Part shown: in pieces, positions 27,568-39,581 of the stretch | Layout of the letters: every line of letters begins with the position of its first letter | Position numbering within the stretch: the stretch's first letter is position 1 | Source of the DNA: Rotaria macrura | Taxonomy: Eukaryota > Rotifera > Eurotatoria > Philodinida > Philodinidae | Length of the DNA stretch: 64,000 nucleotides | NCBI GenBank assembly: GCA_900239685.1 | Contig: OENT01000480.1 | Coordinates: 1-64,000, forward strand | Direction of reading: 5' to 3' | Translations under genes and position numbers: made by a program | The notes under the pieces: generated by a model | What the model was told of the DNA's origin: nothing | Database searches by the model: none | The model's input: the letters and a program-made list of their open reading frames with translations, nothing else

Positions 27568-27573
27568 AATAAA
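27568..27573 (+). promoter_or_regulatory. Poly(A) signal AATAAA of MTPAP
   Basis: AATAAA lies about 41 bases after the MTPAP stop and about 50 bases before the ATG of the next gene. 3'-end formation of the first message and 5'-end formation of the second would therefore fall in the same 96 bp gap. Confidence 0.6.
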
Positions 27574-27606
27574 AAGGAAAATATATATCTTGTTGAAAAC
27601 ATAAAC

Positions 27607-27620
27607 TTTTCTTGTTCTAG
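27607..27620 (+). promoter_or_regulatory. Probable trans-splice acceptor
   Basis: A pyrimidine tract ending TTTTCTTGTTCTAG lies three bases before the downstream ATG, with no room for a conventional upstream exon. This is the form expected of a spliced-leader acceptor for the second gene of an operon. Confidence 0.5.
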
Positions 27621-27623
27621 ATT

Positions 27624-28352
27624 ATGCCTTCAATAGGTTGGAATAGATATTCGTCGAAAGATCGTCGTCGTTTTACAATCGATACCATATTTCAGTTGAT
27701 AAATCAAATAAATACTGAGGATGATAATCGATCATTATCTTTAAATGAAAACGAGCCAACAAAGACGCATACAAATGGAAACAGTATTGATGGACATCTA
27801 GTAGAAGATGATCTTCGTCTTTTGTGGGAACTTCTTTCTCAAATGATACGTAAAAGACTTCTTAATCATGAACCTTGTCTATTACCTGAACTCGGTGCTT
27901 TCGTTCTTATTGATCATCCATCATCGGATAATCAAAAGAGTCCAATAAAAGAACCATTCTTTGTGTTAGATACGACATTTGCACGTCGTCATCGTTTATC
28001 ACGTATTAAAAAACCAAATCTTTCAACAGCACTTTCACTTTCACTACAAGCAAATGGTAATTCAACACATATTGAACCAAATACAACATTATCATCATTT
28101 AATATGCAAACATTAGATTATGCCTCATTACAAAATGAATCTGGTTTAACACGTGAACAATTAATGGCAGGTATATCACAAATATTTGGTGTTATTGATA
28201 ACGAAATAAATCCTCATGGATATTGTGATTTACAATTTCCTCAATTAGGAAATTTTCGAATATCCTTTGGATTGGCTGTATTCGATTTCGGTGATGCTTT
28301 TCTTGATGAATTCAGATTAACACTGAACACTGCAGCAACGTCCAATGACTAA
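27624..28352 (+). CDS. HU-CCDC81-domain protein (242 aa, single exon)
   Basis: This intronless frame opens 96 bp after the MTPAP stop on the same strand. The segment at residues about 63-95 (DDLRLLWELLSQMIRKRLLN, then LPELGAFVLI) matches the first eukaryotic HU-like domain of CCDC81. KEPFFVLDTTFARRHRL is the link that follows it, and a second HU-like unit (EQLMAGISQIFGVIDNEIN, then FPQLGNFRISF) occupies residues about 176-220. CCDC81 proteins are centrosomal and the HU fold is thought to bind nucleic acid or protein. The long coiled coil of vertebrate CCDC81 is missing: the protein ends right after the second HU unit. Identification rests on pattern recall, not on alignment. Confidence 0.65.
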   Translation: MPSIGWNRYSSKDRRRFTIDTIFQLINQINTEDDNRSLSLNENEPTKTHTNGNSIDGHLVEDDLRLLWELLSQMIRKRLLNHEPCLLPELGAFVLIDHPSSDNQKSPIKEPFFVLDTTFARRHRLSRIKKPNLSTALSLSLQANGNSTHIEPNTTLSSFNMQTLDYASLQNESGLTREQLMAGISQIFGVIDNEINPHGYCDLQFPQLGNFRISFGLAVFDFGDAFLDEFRLTLNTAATSND

Positions 28353-29742
28353 TAACTCATACGAAATTTTATTCCGGTGATTCTTTTTCTCTTTTCTCCT
28401 TCATAATATTTTTTTTGAGTTCTTTTTTTTTGTCAGATTTTATTAGTTTCCTTTTTTGTGTTCGATATATGTATTTTTAATGTTTGTTTCAAAATAGTTA
28501 TATCTTTCATGTGTATCTATGAGTAAATATTTATCTAATATAAATATATAGTAGTTTGAAATGACTAAAACATCTAGTAGAAAGTATTTAGAATGATTGT
28601 AAACAAGTAATCTTACTTTTTATCACCGACATAGTATGTTCAAAGAAAAGATCTAAAGTGATGAATAATCAATGTGTATCGAATAAGCATCAGAACGCAA
28701 TTATAAATAATACATTGAAGATATTCTTTCTTCTATTGAGTATGTATTAATGACGGAAAGCGGATATTCACTCGTTAGAACAGTTCATTATTTGGACACT
28801 TGCTTGCGATGTAGATTTTAGAAATGTTATGAATAAAGTAATCATGTCGTTTTGATTGAGGATGTTCTATACTTAATTAATAGAAAAAATATCGGGAAAT
28901 ATGAATTTGGGAGGGCGGATAAGATAGGGGAGACAAAAGTAACTACAGAGTGAAAAATGTCTACAAAGAAAAGTCGAGTAGTGCCGTCAATGTCTGCATT
29001 ATGGAAATAAACTTAAATTGATATTGTAAAATAATTTGTGCTGATGATTCTATTGAAGAGTATCCATTGTTTGACACTAGTCTGGTGTTGTACGTCACAT
29101 ATTGTCAAGACTATTTAAAAGAAGAAACTATTGTAAAAGAAAAGTATTTGAAGGGACGAACTTATACCTAAGTGAATTAATTAAGGACTTGTATCGTGGC
29201 AAACGATAGGTTTTCTTCAATTACCACATAAGTAGGTCAAGATGGTATAGTTTATTTTAAATCATTATTTTGAAATGAGACAAAAAACACTAAACACGTA
29301 GCTCAAATATAGATATGTACACATCCCTTCTGCATCTTGATTATGATGCCGTAAAACAGTTAGATGTTCAGTTATTTCTCATAAATAATTTTTCTGTATA
29401 TTTTTCATATTCAATCCCGACGCTTTTGCTACCCCGTCCCCTAAGCTTCGATTCTGGTTTGCAAACCTACTCTACTCTATGGTCATTTTTATCGCTTCTC
29501 TGGTTCCGTTTTGCTGGAAGTTTTACTTAATAACCAAATAATGAATGGGTCCTGTGTGAAAGAATAATCATCACGATAAATTAATTGTTCGAATCGATGA
29601 TTCTGATAAAAATGATTAGGTGTATCCAACGTAATTAATATACATCTATTCACGACACAGTTTAATAGAATTACTGGAAAAAAACATGTACTGCCAGTTA
29701 ATTACTATATTGAAATATACAACGGCTATTGATATACAATAG
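28353..29742. other. Gene-free spacer
   Basis: The T-rich 3' flank of the HU-CCDC81 gene (T runs at 28380-28460) is followed by AT-rich sequence without supported exons. A plus-strand open frame at 29315-29530 is hydrophobic but lacks splice context and family resemblance. Confidence 0.5.
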
Positions 29743-29981
29743 ATCAGAAAAATCTGACGGAAACTATTCGGGAACCTGAATATTCTAGAAAATACCGTGG
29801 TCCCGAACGATTACACACAAGACTAAACTATGAATTTACCAAAGCAGTTGACGAGCATGAAAATCATGCTAGTAATTCACATGAGCATCAACTCGCAAAT
29901 ATTATAGAAAAGTTACGGCAAGAATCAGAACAGTATCAAAAACTTCTAAATCATATTTTACGCAAGCAATCACCGGCGTAA
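29743..29981 (+). pseudogene. Isolated coding relic or terminal exon, unknown
   Basis: From a possible acceptor (CAATAG, ending 29742) a frame of about 79 codons runs to TAA at 29979-29981. Its composition is clearly protein-like: KYRGPERLHTRLNYEF, then HEHQLANIIEKLRQESEQYQ, then LLNHILRKQ. The second half would form an amphipathic helix. No upstream exon or start was found in the preceding kilobase, so it is either the last exon of a gene I could not trace or a fossil fragment. I do not recognise the family. Confidence 0.35.
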
Positions 29982-32885
29982 TTAATGAATTCCATGTTCC
30001 ATTATCAAGGAGTGATCATTTAAAGCGAAATACTGGCTGTTGACGACAAGAAAATACGACTGCACCAACATCGACAAACATTGACTTTTTTGTCATTCAA
30101 CCGAAATCTTATCAGTCTTTCTTTTTCAAATATATTCTTGTTCTATGCTATAACTTTCGAACAGGCGTCCCATTGATGGACTATCCTTGACCCATTTATG
30201 GCAAATATTATTTTTATGTTCCTATCGTGTGATGATTATGAGAATTTAGTGTAGAACAAGCATTTGCGATTCGATCGCACATTAAAAATGATTGGAATTT
30301 TCTAATCATTAATATTAAAACTGATGGATAAGAAAGATCATTTTTTGTTTCATTTCTAGCAATTCGATAAAAATAATATCGATAAGTAATACTTCAAGTC
30401 AAACACAGCAGTTTATAAAGAGGTTGAAAGCAGAGTGAAAGAGCTTTAGTAAATTTAAATTTTTCAAAATTTGACAGATGTTTACATGCTGAGTTTGTAG
30501 AAGACAAAGAAGACTACAACAAGGATGCAGATTAAAAGTCGATAATACATTATGTAGCTTCATTGTGACACATTCAATGCATCAGATACGGCTTCAGATT
30601 TAGTCGTCAGTTAATGTTAAAAATGCATTTTATAATGAAAACTATATATAGAGTATAACAATGTGCTTAGACTTTGTCGGGTATATAAATCTCATTTAAA
30701 ACAATACTTTGATTCACACCATTGTAACAATATTCTCTTTTTATTTTGATAGCATGATTATGAGTTAATTTGAGTTTTATGCCCTGCATATAATAAGACA
30801 TCTCGTAAGTGTTGTTCTTTGGAATAAATCATCTGCTCATTGTGGTACGAATGATGGCGTTGTACTTTCTGAAAACCAATACGTGAACATATGAATGTAG
30901 AAATATTTCTAGGGCATATTGGTTTTCAACTAAATCTACCACTCAATGAGAAAATCTGAATTAGAGAGTCATATTCACTGATGCGAAAAAACTATAATTA
31001 TTAACATATACTACTACGTGATCATTGCTCTTTTCCCGGTGCACATAGCTGTTGATCAAACGTCAACGTTTTTAACGAGAGTGATTGACAAGATAGAATT
31101 AAGGATTAAATATTCTTCATTCAACATTTCAATTGCATTTATCTAGTTTTATACAGTAGACATAGTTTCTTTCAAATGAAAATCAGAGCATCTGATCTCC
31201 ATTTAAGAGGCAACTAGTAGTTCGTTTCATTTTTCTTTGCCTAAATAATATATATAATTACTAGATACTTATAACTTACGTTTGAGTGTGTTGACGCAGA
31301 TAAATTCTTTTATACATCAATCGTTTCGATTCTGTCATATAATTGGATTAGATGCTGCTAATATCGAGAGAGGATAACGAGTACGTTTTTCTGTTCTCAA
31401 CGTGACTTCGTCAATGCAAAACACAGCTCAACAGAATGCATCTGATTAATTCTTTTAAAAATTCCTTCTATCACTGAAATGAGTAAAGTAGAAACATGTT
31501 TAGAAAATTCTTTTCAATTTCAATCTTTAATACTATACATCAATCATTTTTTTATCTGAATATACGAGATAACTGCGAGCCATAACGGAATTTTTCCAGA
31601 AATAATTTGATACCTATCATTCATGTACTTCATGTCAGATTGTCGAGAGAACTTTTAAGAACCTTGCTATACGATTGATATTTATTAAATGTTGTAAACT
31701 ACAATACTTTAGAATGAAAACGGTACAAATACTTCAATATTATCATCGATGATCGATTAGATGACAGATTCTTCTTTTAGCTTTCTTGGCAACTTTAACC
31801 ATCATCGAAAAGAGGATAACTTCATAGAATAGACGGAAAACGTTGAATAGGCATATGTAGAATATAGAAACTAGGAAAAGGAAAGTGTATAAAACTCAAC
31901 AGATGTTTACAAATAACGAAATATTCTTTTTTGAATTCGTATTAATTGTTACGAGAAAAGTTCAAAATTGTTTTCCTCATCGTCTACAGTCAATTATAGT
32001 CCATTGGTACAGTAAACAATATACCTATATTTCATTATAGAATGTCAGTGTGGATAATCTAAGATGAACTCACAATCCATACTCTTCGAGTTCATTAGAC
32101 GATAGTAGCTTTACATCCGACTATGTAACTATTATTATTGTTTACGATGATTGCACTCTTCAAAATCAAATCAAATACAATCTTATTAATTGTCTTGAAA
32201 GTACATTATTTACAATTTATCTATTGGGATCATTCGTGGATCAAAATAAATATATAGCTGCTAATGTCACATCGAATTCAGCGTACAACGAAGTTGGTTG
32301 CTTAAGATGAGCTTCAAATTTTAAAGAACCAACTACTTGTGGTTATTCTTCCTGTTGGTGTCATTGAGAGATACGATCGAATCACATACATTGTATTAAA
32401 ATCTTGTGACATCAGCATTGGTTCAGTTTGGCTTAGTAACACTACTTTAACACATGATATTTGTGTGTGAGTAGGTAGGTTCCGTATGAGTATTCCAATC
32501 GATTTTACTCTCTCAAACAATAGTCTCAACAGTGTATTGGCTATCAATTGCAACAAAATTATGAACGCTTTAGGTGCTACTATGCTATTAGGTTTACTTG
32601 ATACTAACAATGCTTTTAGATTCAATGTTAGAACGAAAAGATGAATTGTTATGAAACACAATCAGATGCTAACACGGTTGGTATCTGTTTGCCTTTAGAA
32701 AGTGCGTTGAATTTTTTCTAGTCTGGACTATATCTCAGTGAAATAGTCATGTTCATACGAGTTATTAATTTAGCGTCAGGTCCAACTTTTGGAGTGGTGT
32801 TCAGTTTAGAAGACACGTTCACTGGATCGTATTTTATTTATATTTCATCGACAAACAATTTCATTATTAGTACACCCAGTAATAG
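29982..32885. other. Gene-free spacer
   Basis: No supported gene. A small inverted pair (GAAAACCAATAC at 30868 and ATATTGGTTTTC at 30917) is present. A minus-strand open frame at 32314-32661 is hydrophobic and unconvincing; it could be antisense to decayed sequence upstream of the G8-type relic. Confidence 0.45.
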
Positions 32886-34100
32886 ATGACTGTTATTTAT
32901 CATTTATTATCCGAATTTCTTCTTCTAGGACCAAGAATTTTGAACTCAACTGTAGCAATAGCACAACAAGCAAGGACAACAACTACTGAAGTCAGCTCAT
33001 CAGCAATGTCATCGACTAATGAAATAAGTTTATCAGGAAAAGCAGTGACCAATCAAGTAAGCTTAACAGAAGTAACATTAATATCATCGAACGGTTCAAG
33101 TTGTCTTTGTGATGCAGTACTTATAGCCATTCAATCCGGCAAATTTAATGATTCAACAACATGGATGAATGGAATGGTACCATTTGGCAATAGCTCTATC
33201 ATTATTTCAACTAATATAACGGCTATAATTAACAAGTAGCAAACTTGAACTAATTAATATAAAAACACTAGCAATTGCTGATACTTTCACTATTGTGTTG
33301 TCATCTAGTGTTACTTTTACATTGATATTCATTGTAAATGTTATTGTCCAATCAGGTGGTAAACTTCAAGATCAAACCGATATACATCAAATTTACTGTC
33401 TTACTGTTTGTCAATTTACGTTTTAACTCTTGCTCATCACTTTTTCATGAAAACATTCTAATTCTAACTTAAACATGACGACTTGGAGTAGGAAATCTTG
33501 GTACAAGTTATTTATTGGGATCTCTTCTACTGGATCCAATTGCATTACACATTTCACTCGATGGTACTATTGAAACATTTTCAACTGTGACATTTATTGT
33601 AAGTCAAGCAAGAGATTTCAGCACTAATAATTGTTGGCTTGGTAGCATTGTAGTCTCAGTTGACACATGTTCATCAGTTGATGCTTGTAGTTTACACATT
33701 TCATCTAGCTGTATTTTTTCGATAACGCTTCTCAACGGTCAATTGAAAATGAACTTAGATATAATTAAAATTTCTAGTGGTCGTTCTCTCTAATCAGAAG
33801 AAAATGATGTGAATATTACACTCAATTTTACATTTTCGGTACAACTTTATTGCTACGGAACATTAGAGGATGTTAATGGTGGCAATGCTGGCATCTACTT
33901 ACTTTTCAAGAGTACATTTAAAGTACATGTTGAAGGTTTTCTTATGGCAAAGATTTCCACTTACGTATACATAGACGATTAGATGACTGGTCAATTAATA
34001 CAAACATCAATCATTCTGCCAACTTCTTTGGTTGAACCATTCTTTGTTGAAATTTCAATATCAGAACTGATATCAATCACTACTAATAGTAAGCTATTAT
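32886..34100 (+). pseudogene. Decayed G8-domain-type surface protein gene
   Basis: The first open part (32886-33239) contains IQSGKFNDSTTWMNGMVPFG and SSIIISTNITAI, the usual start of a G8 domain. After a stop (TAG 33237-33239) the homology carries on in another frame (IKTLAIADTFTIVLSSSVTF, then IVQSGGKLQ). It resumes near 33480-33790 with LLLDPIALHISLDGTIETFS and VSVDTCSSVDACSLHISSSC, stops at TAA 33791-33793, continues as QLYCYGTLEDV...GIYLL, and stops again at TAG 33979-33981. At least three disablements and no start with a signal peptide mean it is a pseudogene. G8 domains occur in extracellular animal proteins such as fibrocystin-L and CEMIP. The parent is probably a member of a larger family elsewhere in the genome. 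Confidence 0.55.
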
Positions 34101-35916
34101 ATTCTTTCAAGTTGTCATTTTCGTTCTCGTTTTCTTTAGCAACGATGATCACTACGTAACTTTGTTGAATACATAATAGTCATGAGATTTTCTCTGGGGT
34201 AATCTATTTCAATACAATCCTTTCTTTTCTTGTATGACGATGTCTAGATTAAATTTTAGTTCAGTAGAATTTTCTAATACAAGGTCATTATCGTTTATTC
34301 TTCTTAAATAAAAGCAGTGTAGTAATTCGTTTATTCTGATGAAAATAATACTTTGAAAATAAGAATGTTGCTTCAATCATCATATTCCATATCAATGAGA
34401 ATCAACAACAGCTGTTCACAGACGTATTCAAGACCATTACTAATGATTATTTACTACTATACTTCTAAATGTGAATGTATTGGTTTATAACATAGTTAGA
34501 TGAGTTTTTCTCTTACTCATAGATGTATTTTTCTTAAATATTTTATGATTTCCTGGAAATTATTTCACAGCTGTTACTCACATAATGACTTCGATCTAAT
34601 CAAAGAAAAAATGATGAAATAGAATTTGCCTGCGCATAAAAATTGAAATGATGGAGACAAAACATTATTTGACACGAGAAACAAGAACTAATGGTATTGA
34701 TTGGATACTATGTCTATTGCAACTGATTAAGTTGTCAAACTGTATAAATAAGAAAAGAGCATTTGTAAGATAGAGATATGCAAAGAAAAAATAAATTTGT
34801 TTTTCGACACACCGTTAGCAAACAGGCTTGAATCTACTGTAGTATTTATGTATGATTTAGCATAAGATTTATTCATCGATTGATATTGAATGATGAAATA
34901 CATATAATTAAATGAGAATAGAACAGTGGCATATAAAATCGATTCCAAATATTTGCAAAAAAAGAAAAGAAGTTTAACTTGGGAAAAAGGAAACCGTATT
35001 AATCTTACGAACAAAATTCATAATTACTTTAATAATCGTTTCAAATCATTCTCTAGTGAAGAAATCAAGTAACTTACCTTTCCGTATAAGAATACAACTC
35101 AACGTTTACGGATCATAAAATATAAGAAAAAACTAATCATTAGGTATGCATTTTGTTCGTTGTCATACTATTTTTCTAATGAAGATTCATCGAAAAGAAG
35201 TACCGTCATCCATCGCTAAATGGTATCAACTTGACAATAATTAATCAAAAGATTGATTTTAGATACTATAGTTCTTACATGATGTGTATTTATGTCAAGT
35301 ACAAATTTCGAATGATACTTCATGTATCATCATCGATTTTGTATGCCGATGATTTACGAAAAGAAACGAGAACGAAAATCTTCAATATAATTGACTTATT
35401 TTTAATCATAGAATATTACTTCTTCGTTTTAGTTAACTTTAAAGAGAAAAAGAATAACAATCCTGTACATTGATTGTGGTGAAAAATAAAATTTTCTGTT
35501 TCAAACAATCACATTGTAAGATCTCGTCAATGTCATACAATAATTGTAACTTCGAAACTCTTTAGCGGAAAAATTGAGTTATTGTAGGATATCGTTTAAG
35601 ATTTCTGAGACAAGCATTTCATGTGATTTTAATCTAATTAGTTCATTAAAATTCTTTTGTTGAAAAACATGTTCGTTCAAAAATTCGAAAAATATGTGTC
35701 TTTTTCATTTGAAATTTATGTTTCAAGTAATTATTTAGTTCAAGACGGACAATGACGACGTAAGCTGCTTTATACTAACAACTAGAATATCATTCATGAA
35801 ATAGAAATGTATACTTAGGAGTGATAATGACATGAGTCAACTAATTTGAAATAAAACTTAAGCGAAATTGGATTAGTCGATGACAATGAATCTATCATTA
35901 AAAGTGTGATACATGG
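34101..35916. other. Gene-free spacer
   Basis: AT-rich sequence after the G8 relic. No supported exons; minus-strand (34727-35014) and plus-strand (35231-35473) short frames look fortuitous. Confidence 0.5.
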
Positions 35917-36976
35917 AGTCAGTCATTCCGATTCTACCGGGAAAAATCATGTTGAGAAAAATGTCAATCACTGACGTTCTGAACGACATACGGATCTCAA
36001 TTGTATTTTTCGGAACAGAGCAAACATTCATCTATCGAATGATGCAAAATTTATTGAAAAATATTCAAGTGACATCGTACGATGAGCGTGACAATAGCAG
36101 GGGGTCAATTTTTATTCGATTCTGCTGTGTTCCTTGTTTTACCAGTCAATGTATTTTTGTTCCTGATTATGCCGAGACCTTAAAATATAAAAAACTCATC
36201 GAAAAATTTCCGATCGGAATCGAAAGAGACATACATGCATCTTCAACACAAAATACAACTTTGAGAAAATCTGTTATTTACTTTTTACCAGGTCTGCTTT
36301 CCAATTTATCACCCCCACTCCCGTAACCCATCAATATTGGAATTTTCGTCAAATTTTTCTTTTTACTAGATCATGATGAACCTGATTGTCATAATTCCGA
36401 TTGGAAATGCTTCGATGGGTTTTTTATATTTTAAGGTCTCGCCATAATTAGGAACAAAAATTACATTGACCGGCACAATTAGAAAAATTTTTTACATGGA
36501 TCGATAAAATTAGGAACACAAAACAGAGCTTAGTTTAACTTTTTTATTTTGTTGGTGGAAAAAGTCAAGGGAAATAAATGCGAATGATTTTGAAAAACAT
36601 ACGAGTCAGTGCACCAAGTTTAGAGACATCTATTGACATGTGTTTTATTTTAAATGAAAGTCATTTTCATAACGAAAATAAACTCTTTCTAAAATCTATT
36701 GTAACTTTACATGTAAACAGCGGAGTTAGGAACAAAAATACACTGACTGGTAAAACAAGGAACACAGCAGAATCGAATAAAAATTGACCCCCCGCTATTG
36801 TCACCCTCGCTGTACGATGTCACCTGAATATGTTTCAATAAATTTTGTATCATTCGATAGATGAATGTTTGCTCTGTTCCGAAAAATACAATTGAGATCC
36901 GCACGTCGTTCAGAACGTCAGTTATTGACATTTTTCTCAACATGATCTTTCCCGGGTAGAATCGGAATCACCGACT
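35917..36976. mobile_element. Foldback element, 1.06 kb, nested inverted arms
   Basis: Outer arms 35917-36164 and 36728-36976 are about 90 percent identical in inverted orientation, starting AGTCAGTCATTCCGATTCTA on the left and ending with its near complement on the right. A second, inner inverted pair (about 36142-36216 and 36391-36472) overlaps the left outer arm. A word near GGAACAAAAATTACATTGAC (36451) recurs directly at 36729, bracketing about 255 bases found only on the right. The arms happen to be open for about 80 codons, but their differences change many residues, so this is not a conserved protein. No transposase is present and target-site duplication is unclear. Confidence 0.8.
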
Positions 36977-37144
36977 TTATATTTAAGCAAAAACTCGTTG
37001 TAATGCTGTTAGTAGTTTTCTCATCATAGGTATTTAATAAATAGATAACTTCGAATATATACAACGAACTTAGTAGGAAATCTAACTAGATATGTGATGT
37101 CAGTAGATTTAATTAATGCTCCTCTATACAAACTTCACAGTTCT

Positions 37145-37586
37145 CTAGTAAAAAAAAGGCGAAAAAGGATTTGTGTGCATATTGAGATTCAACCGAAATA
37201 TTGAATAATCTATCAACATGTTTTTCATAGGTTTCTATAGGACGGTATATTATTATGTGTATTGCTTAGAATGCACTATCCTGACCTTTAGGACAGAATT
37301 CAGAGATTTTGACTAAGATCTCTCCCAGAAATGAAAATCTCAAGATACATAGGTATGGTAATTTCTTCTTTTGAAGTAGGGAATAGAGCACGAACTCTCC
37401 AAATTACTGCCAGCCAAGTAGACTTTGTTTGCAAACATCAGAATTCTTTCATGAAAGTCAGGATAGTTCATTCTTAGCGATAGACATAATAATTTAGCGT
37501 CCTATAGAAACCTATGAAAAACATTGTGATACAATATTCAATATTTTGGTTGCATCTCACACAAATTCTTTTCGATTTTTAACTAG
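37145..37586. mobile_element. Second foldback element, about 440 bp
   Basis: Arms of about 185 bases (37145-37330 and 37400-37586) are inverted copies. The best block is ATGTTTTTCATAGGTTTCTA followed by TAGG (37220-37243), matched in reverse at 37501-37523. Outer ends CTAGTAAAAA and its counterpart TTTTTAACTAG define the limits. The loop of about 70 bases is unique. It is not related in sequence to the neighbouring 35.9 kb element. No coding capacity. Confidence 0.75.
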
Positions 37587-39581
37587 GAAACAATCGAATT
37601 TGCATAGATTAGGATGCATTGAAATCTACAAGGCTCATCTCGCAAGGTTTCCTCGTCGATTGAATTTTTACCATATTTGAGTTAGATTTGATATGCGAAT
37701 AAATTAAAAAGAATATTATTTATTATAAATTGCATACTATATATTTGTTGAAGACGTTAATCTATGACACATAATTTTGATTAGACACAATTACAAATAG
37801 GTTTACAATTATTTTCAGAGTACCACAACTAAGATCTTCTATCTAGAATATTCATGTTGAGGCTAATCGAAAAGTATGATCCCTTGTATGATATTTCGTG
37901 ACACATCAGAGCAACACTTCTTTTAAAATTCCTCATCTAGAGAAAATTTTGTAACATGAATCTTCTCAATTTTGATTAATTACAGAGAAAGAGTGCCATG
38001 ATCAAAGATCAGTATTATAAAAAAAATGTAAGTCATGCAATATGACAAAGCTTGCATGATGTTAAATGTGGCAATCAAATCTTCATGTTTCATTTTCATG
38101 AATTTGATACATGATGAACGAGACCATTTTCACGTCTTTTCTTCACGAGATGATTTGCGCGGTTCTAGGTCTTCAACGAGTTCAACATGATAGACAGGTT
38201 ACTAATGTCTGCCATCTAAGATTCAAAAAAGTGTTATAGAAAAAAGCATGAATCATAGAATAAGTTCTAATCATTCTCATTTATCGAAAAGTGTATCCTA
38301 TTCATTCGTCCTCCGAAATTTTAACAAGTAAAGAAATATTCAGTTATATGAACTATATGCAAACATTATCTGTTTACAAACGAAAAATATCTCGTAGATT
38401 ATATGTGGCAGGTTTTTTTTCTGAAGAATAATGAAATGTATTTACCACGAAAACCCCTTTCACAAGTAAATTAGAACAACATTGAAAGTTTTATTGCTTG
38501 AAAAAAGAAAAGCATTTGAGCGTTAAGAAGAAAACGTGATTGTGTTAATTGCTTGTCAGATACATTCTGTTCTCTCACAATAGCTACAACGGTAGAGAAT
38601 ACACACAATTGTTGTGATAGTATCATCGATTAGTTTAAATGTTATCAATACAGCCACTAAATTATTACGCAAAAATATCAACATAGTCCTTATTCTTTTC
38701 ATGAACAGTCGTTAAAAAGGTCACATGTACATATGAAGTAAATGTCAACAGAAAATATTGATATAAACTTAATCAAACCTTTATAACGATAAACGTATGT
38801 ATTTCCTACTAGCGTCTTGTTATTCTCTTTCGAATAGAAATTATGCATTTAGATGTATACGTCTTATAAATAGATGACTGCAAATGGAATTTATAAGAGT
38901 CTTTATTAATGAATTTAAGACAAAGTATATTTTTATACATATCTTTGGAAGAAAAGAAATCAATAGAATAATGGTTATTACAATCGGTTGTCTGATATTC
39001 AACAAATATCTAACTATTTTCGTTACTATGTTTAATAGGTTATAGTTATTTATTTATAAAAAGGGTGCCATTTCTGGAAATCTTTTGTGTAATAAAAAAG
39101 CCAACATCATATTTTCATCGGTGATAAGTTTCGATACTTGTGTTTCTTTCAAATTAAAATTACCTTTGAAGAATGAATAACTATTATCTGATTCGCTGAA
39201 GACAAATGAAAAAACCTTGTTAAAAATTCTTTGAGCAACAAGGACACTGTTTTTTTATTTTTATGCATACATTATGAGCATCATGATGATGATGCACGGA
39301 AGAAAGAATTAATTCTTAAGTATCATGAATTCGCCAATGACAGAAAAACTGTACTATACTGACATCTTCTAGTGAATCGCAACCATCAATGGAAATCGAA
39401 AATTCTCTGATATGTTGCACATGAATGAATCATTTGAGTGAATGTTATTCCTTCTTTCTCTCTTTCTGCCGTCTATATATATGATTGATTGTTTCGTTAC
39501 TTTTCTTACTTGTTTTGATCTATCGCAGTACGTGAATGAGTAACTATGTTCCTCAACTGAAGATCTGATTGAAATTTCAGC
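37587..39581. other. Gene-free spacer
   Basis: AT-rich sequence with no supported gene on either strand; it includes the upstream region of the membrane-protein gene that starts at 39582. Confidence 0.5.

Noticed and set aside
32314-32661. Minus-strand frame of 115 codons
   Set aside because: Hydrophobic but without membrane-protein logic or known motif, and next to a decayed plus-strand gene; it may be antisense to more of that relic.
35913-36326. Open frame of 137 codons in the left foldback arm, with a related frame on the other strand of the right arm
   Set aside because: The two frames mirror the inverted repeat itself. Their differences change many residues and there is no start context or domain, so the similarity reflects the DNA repeat and not a protein.
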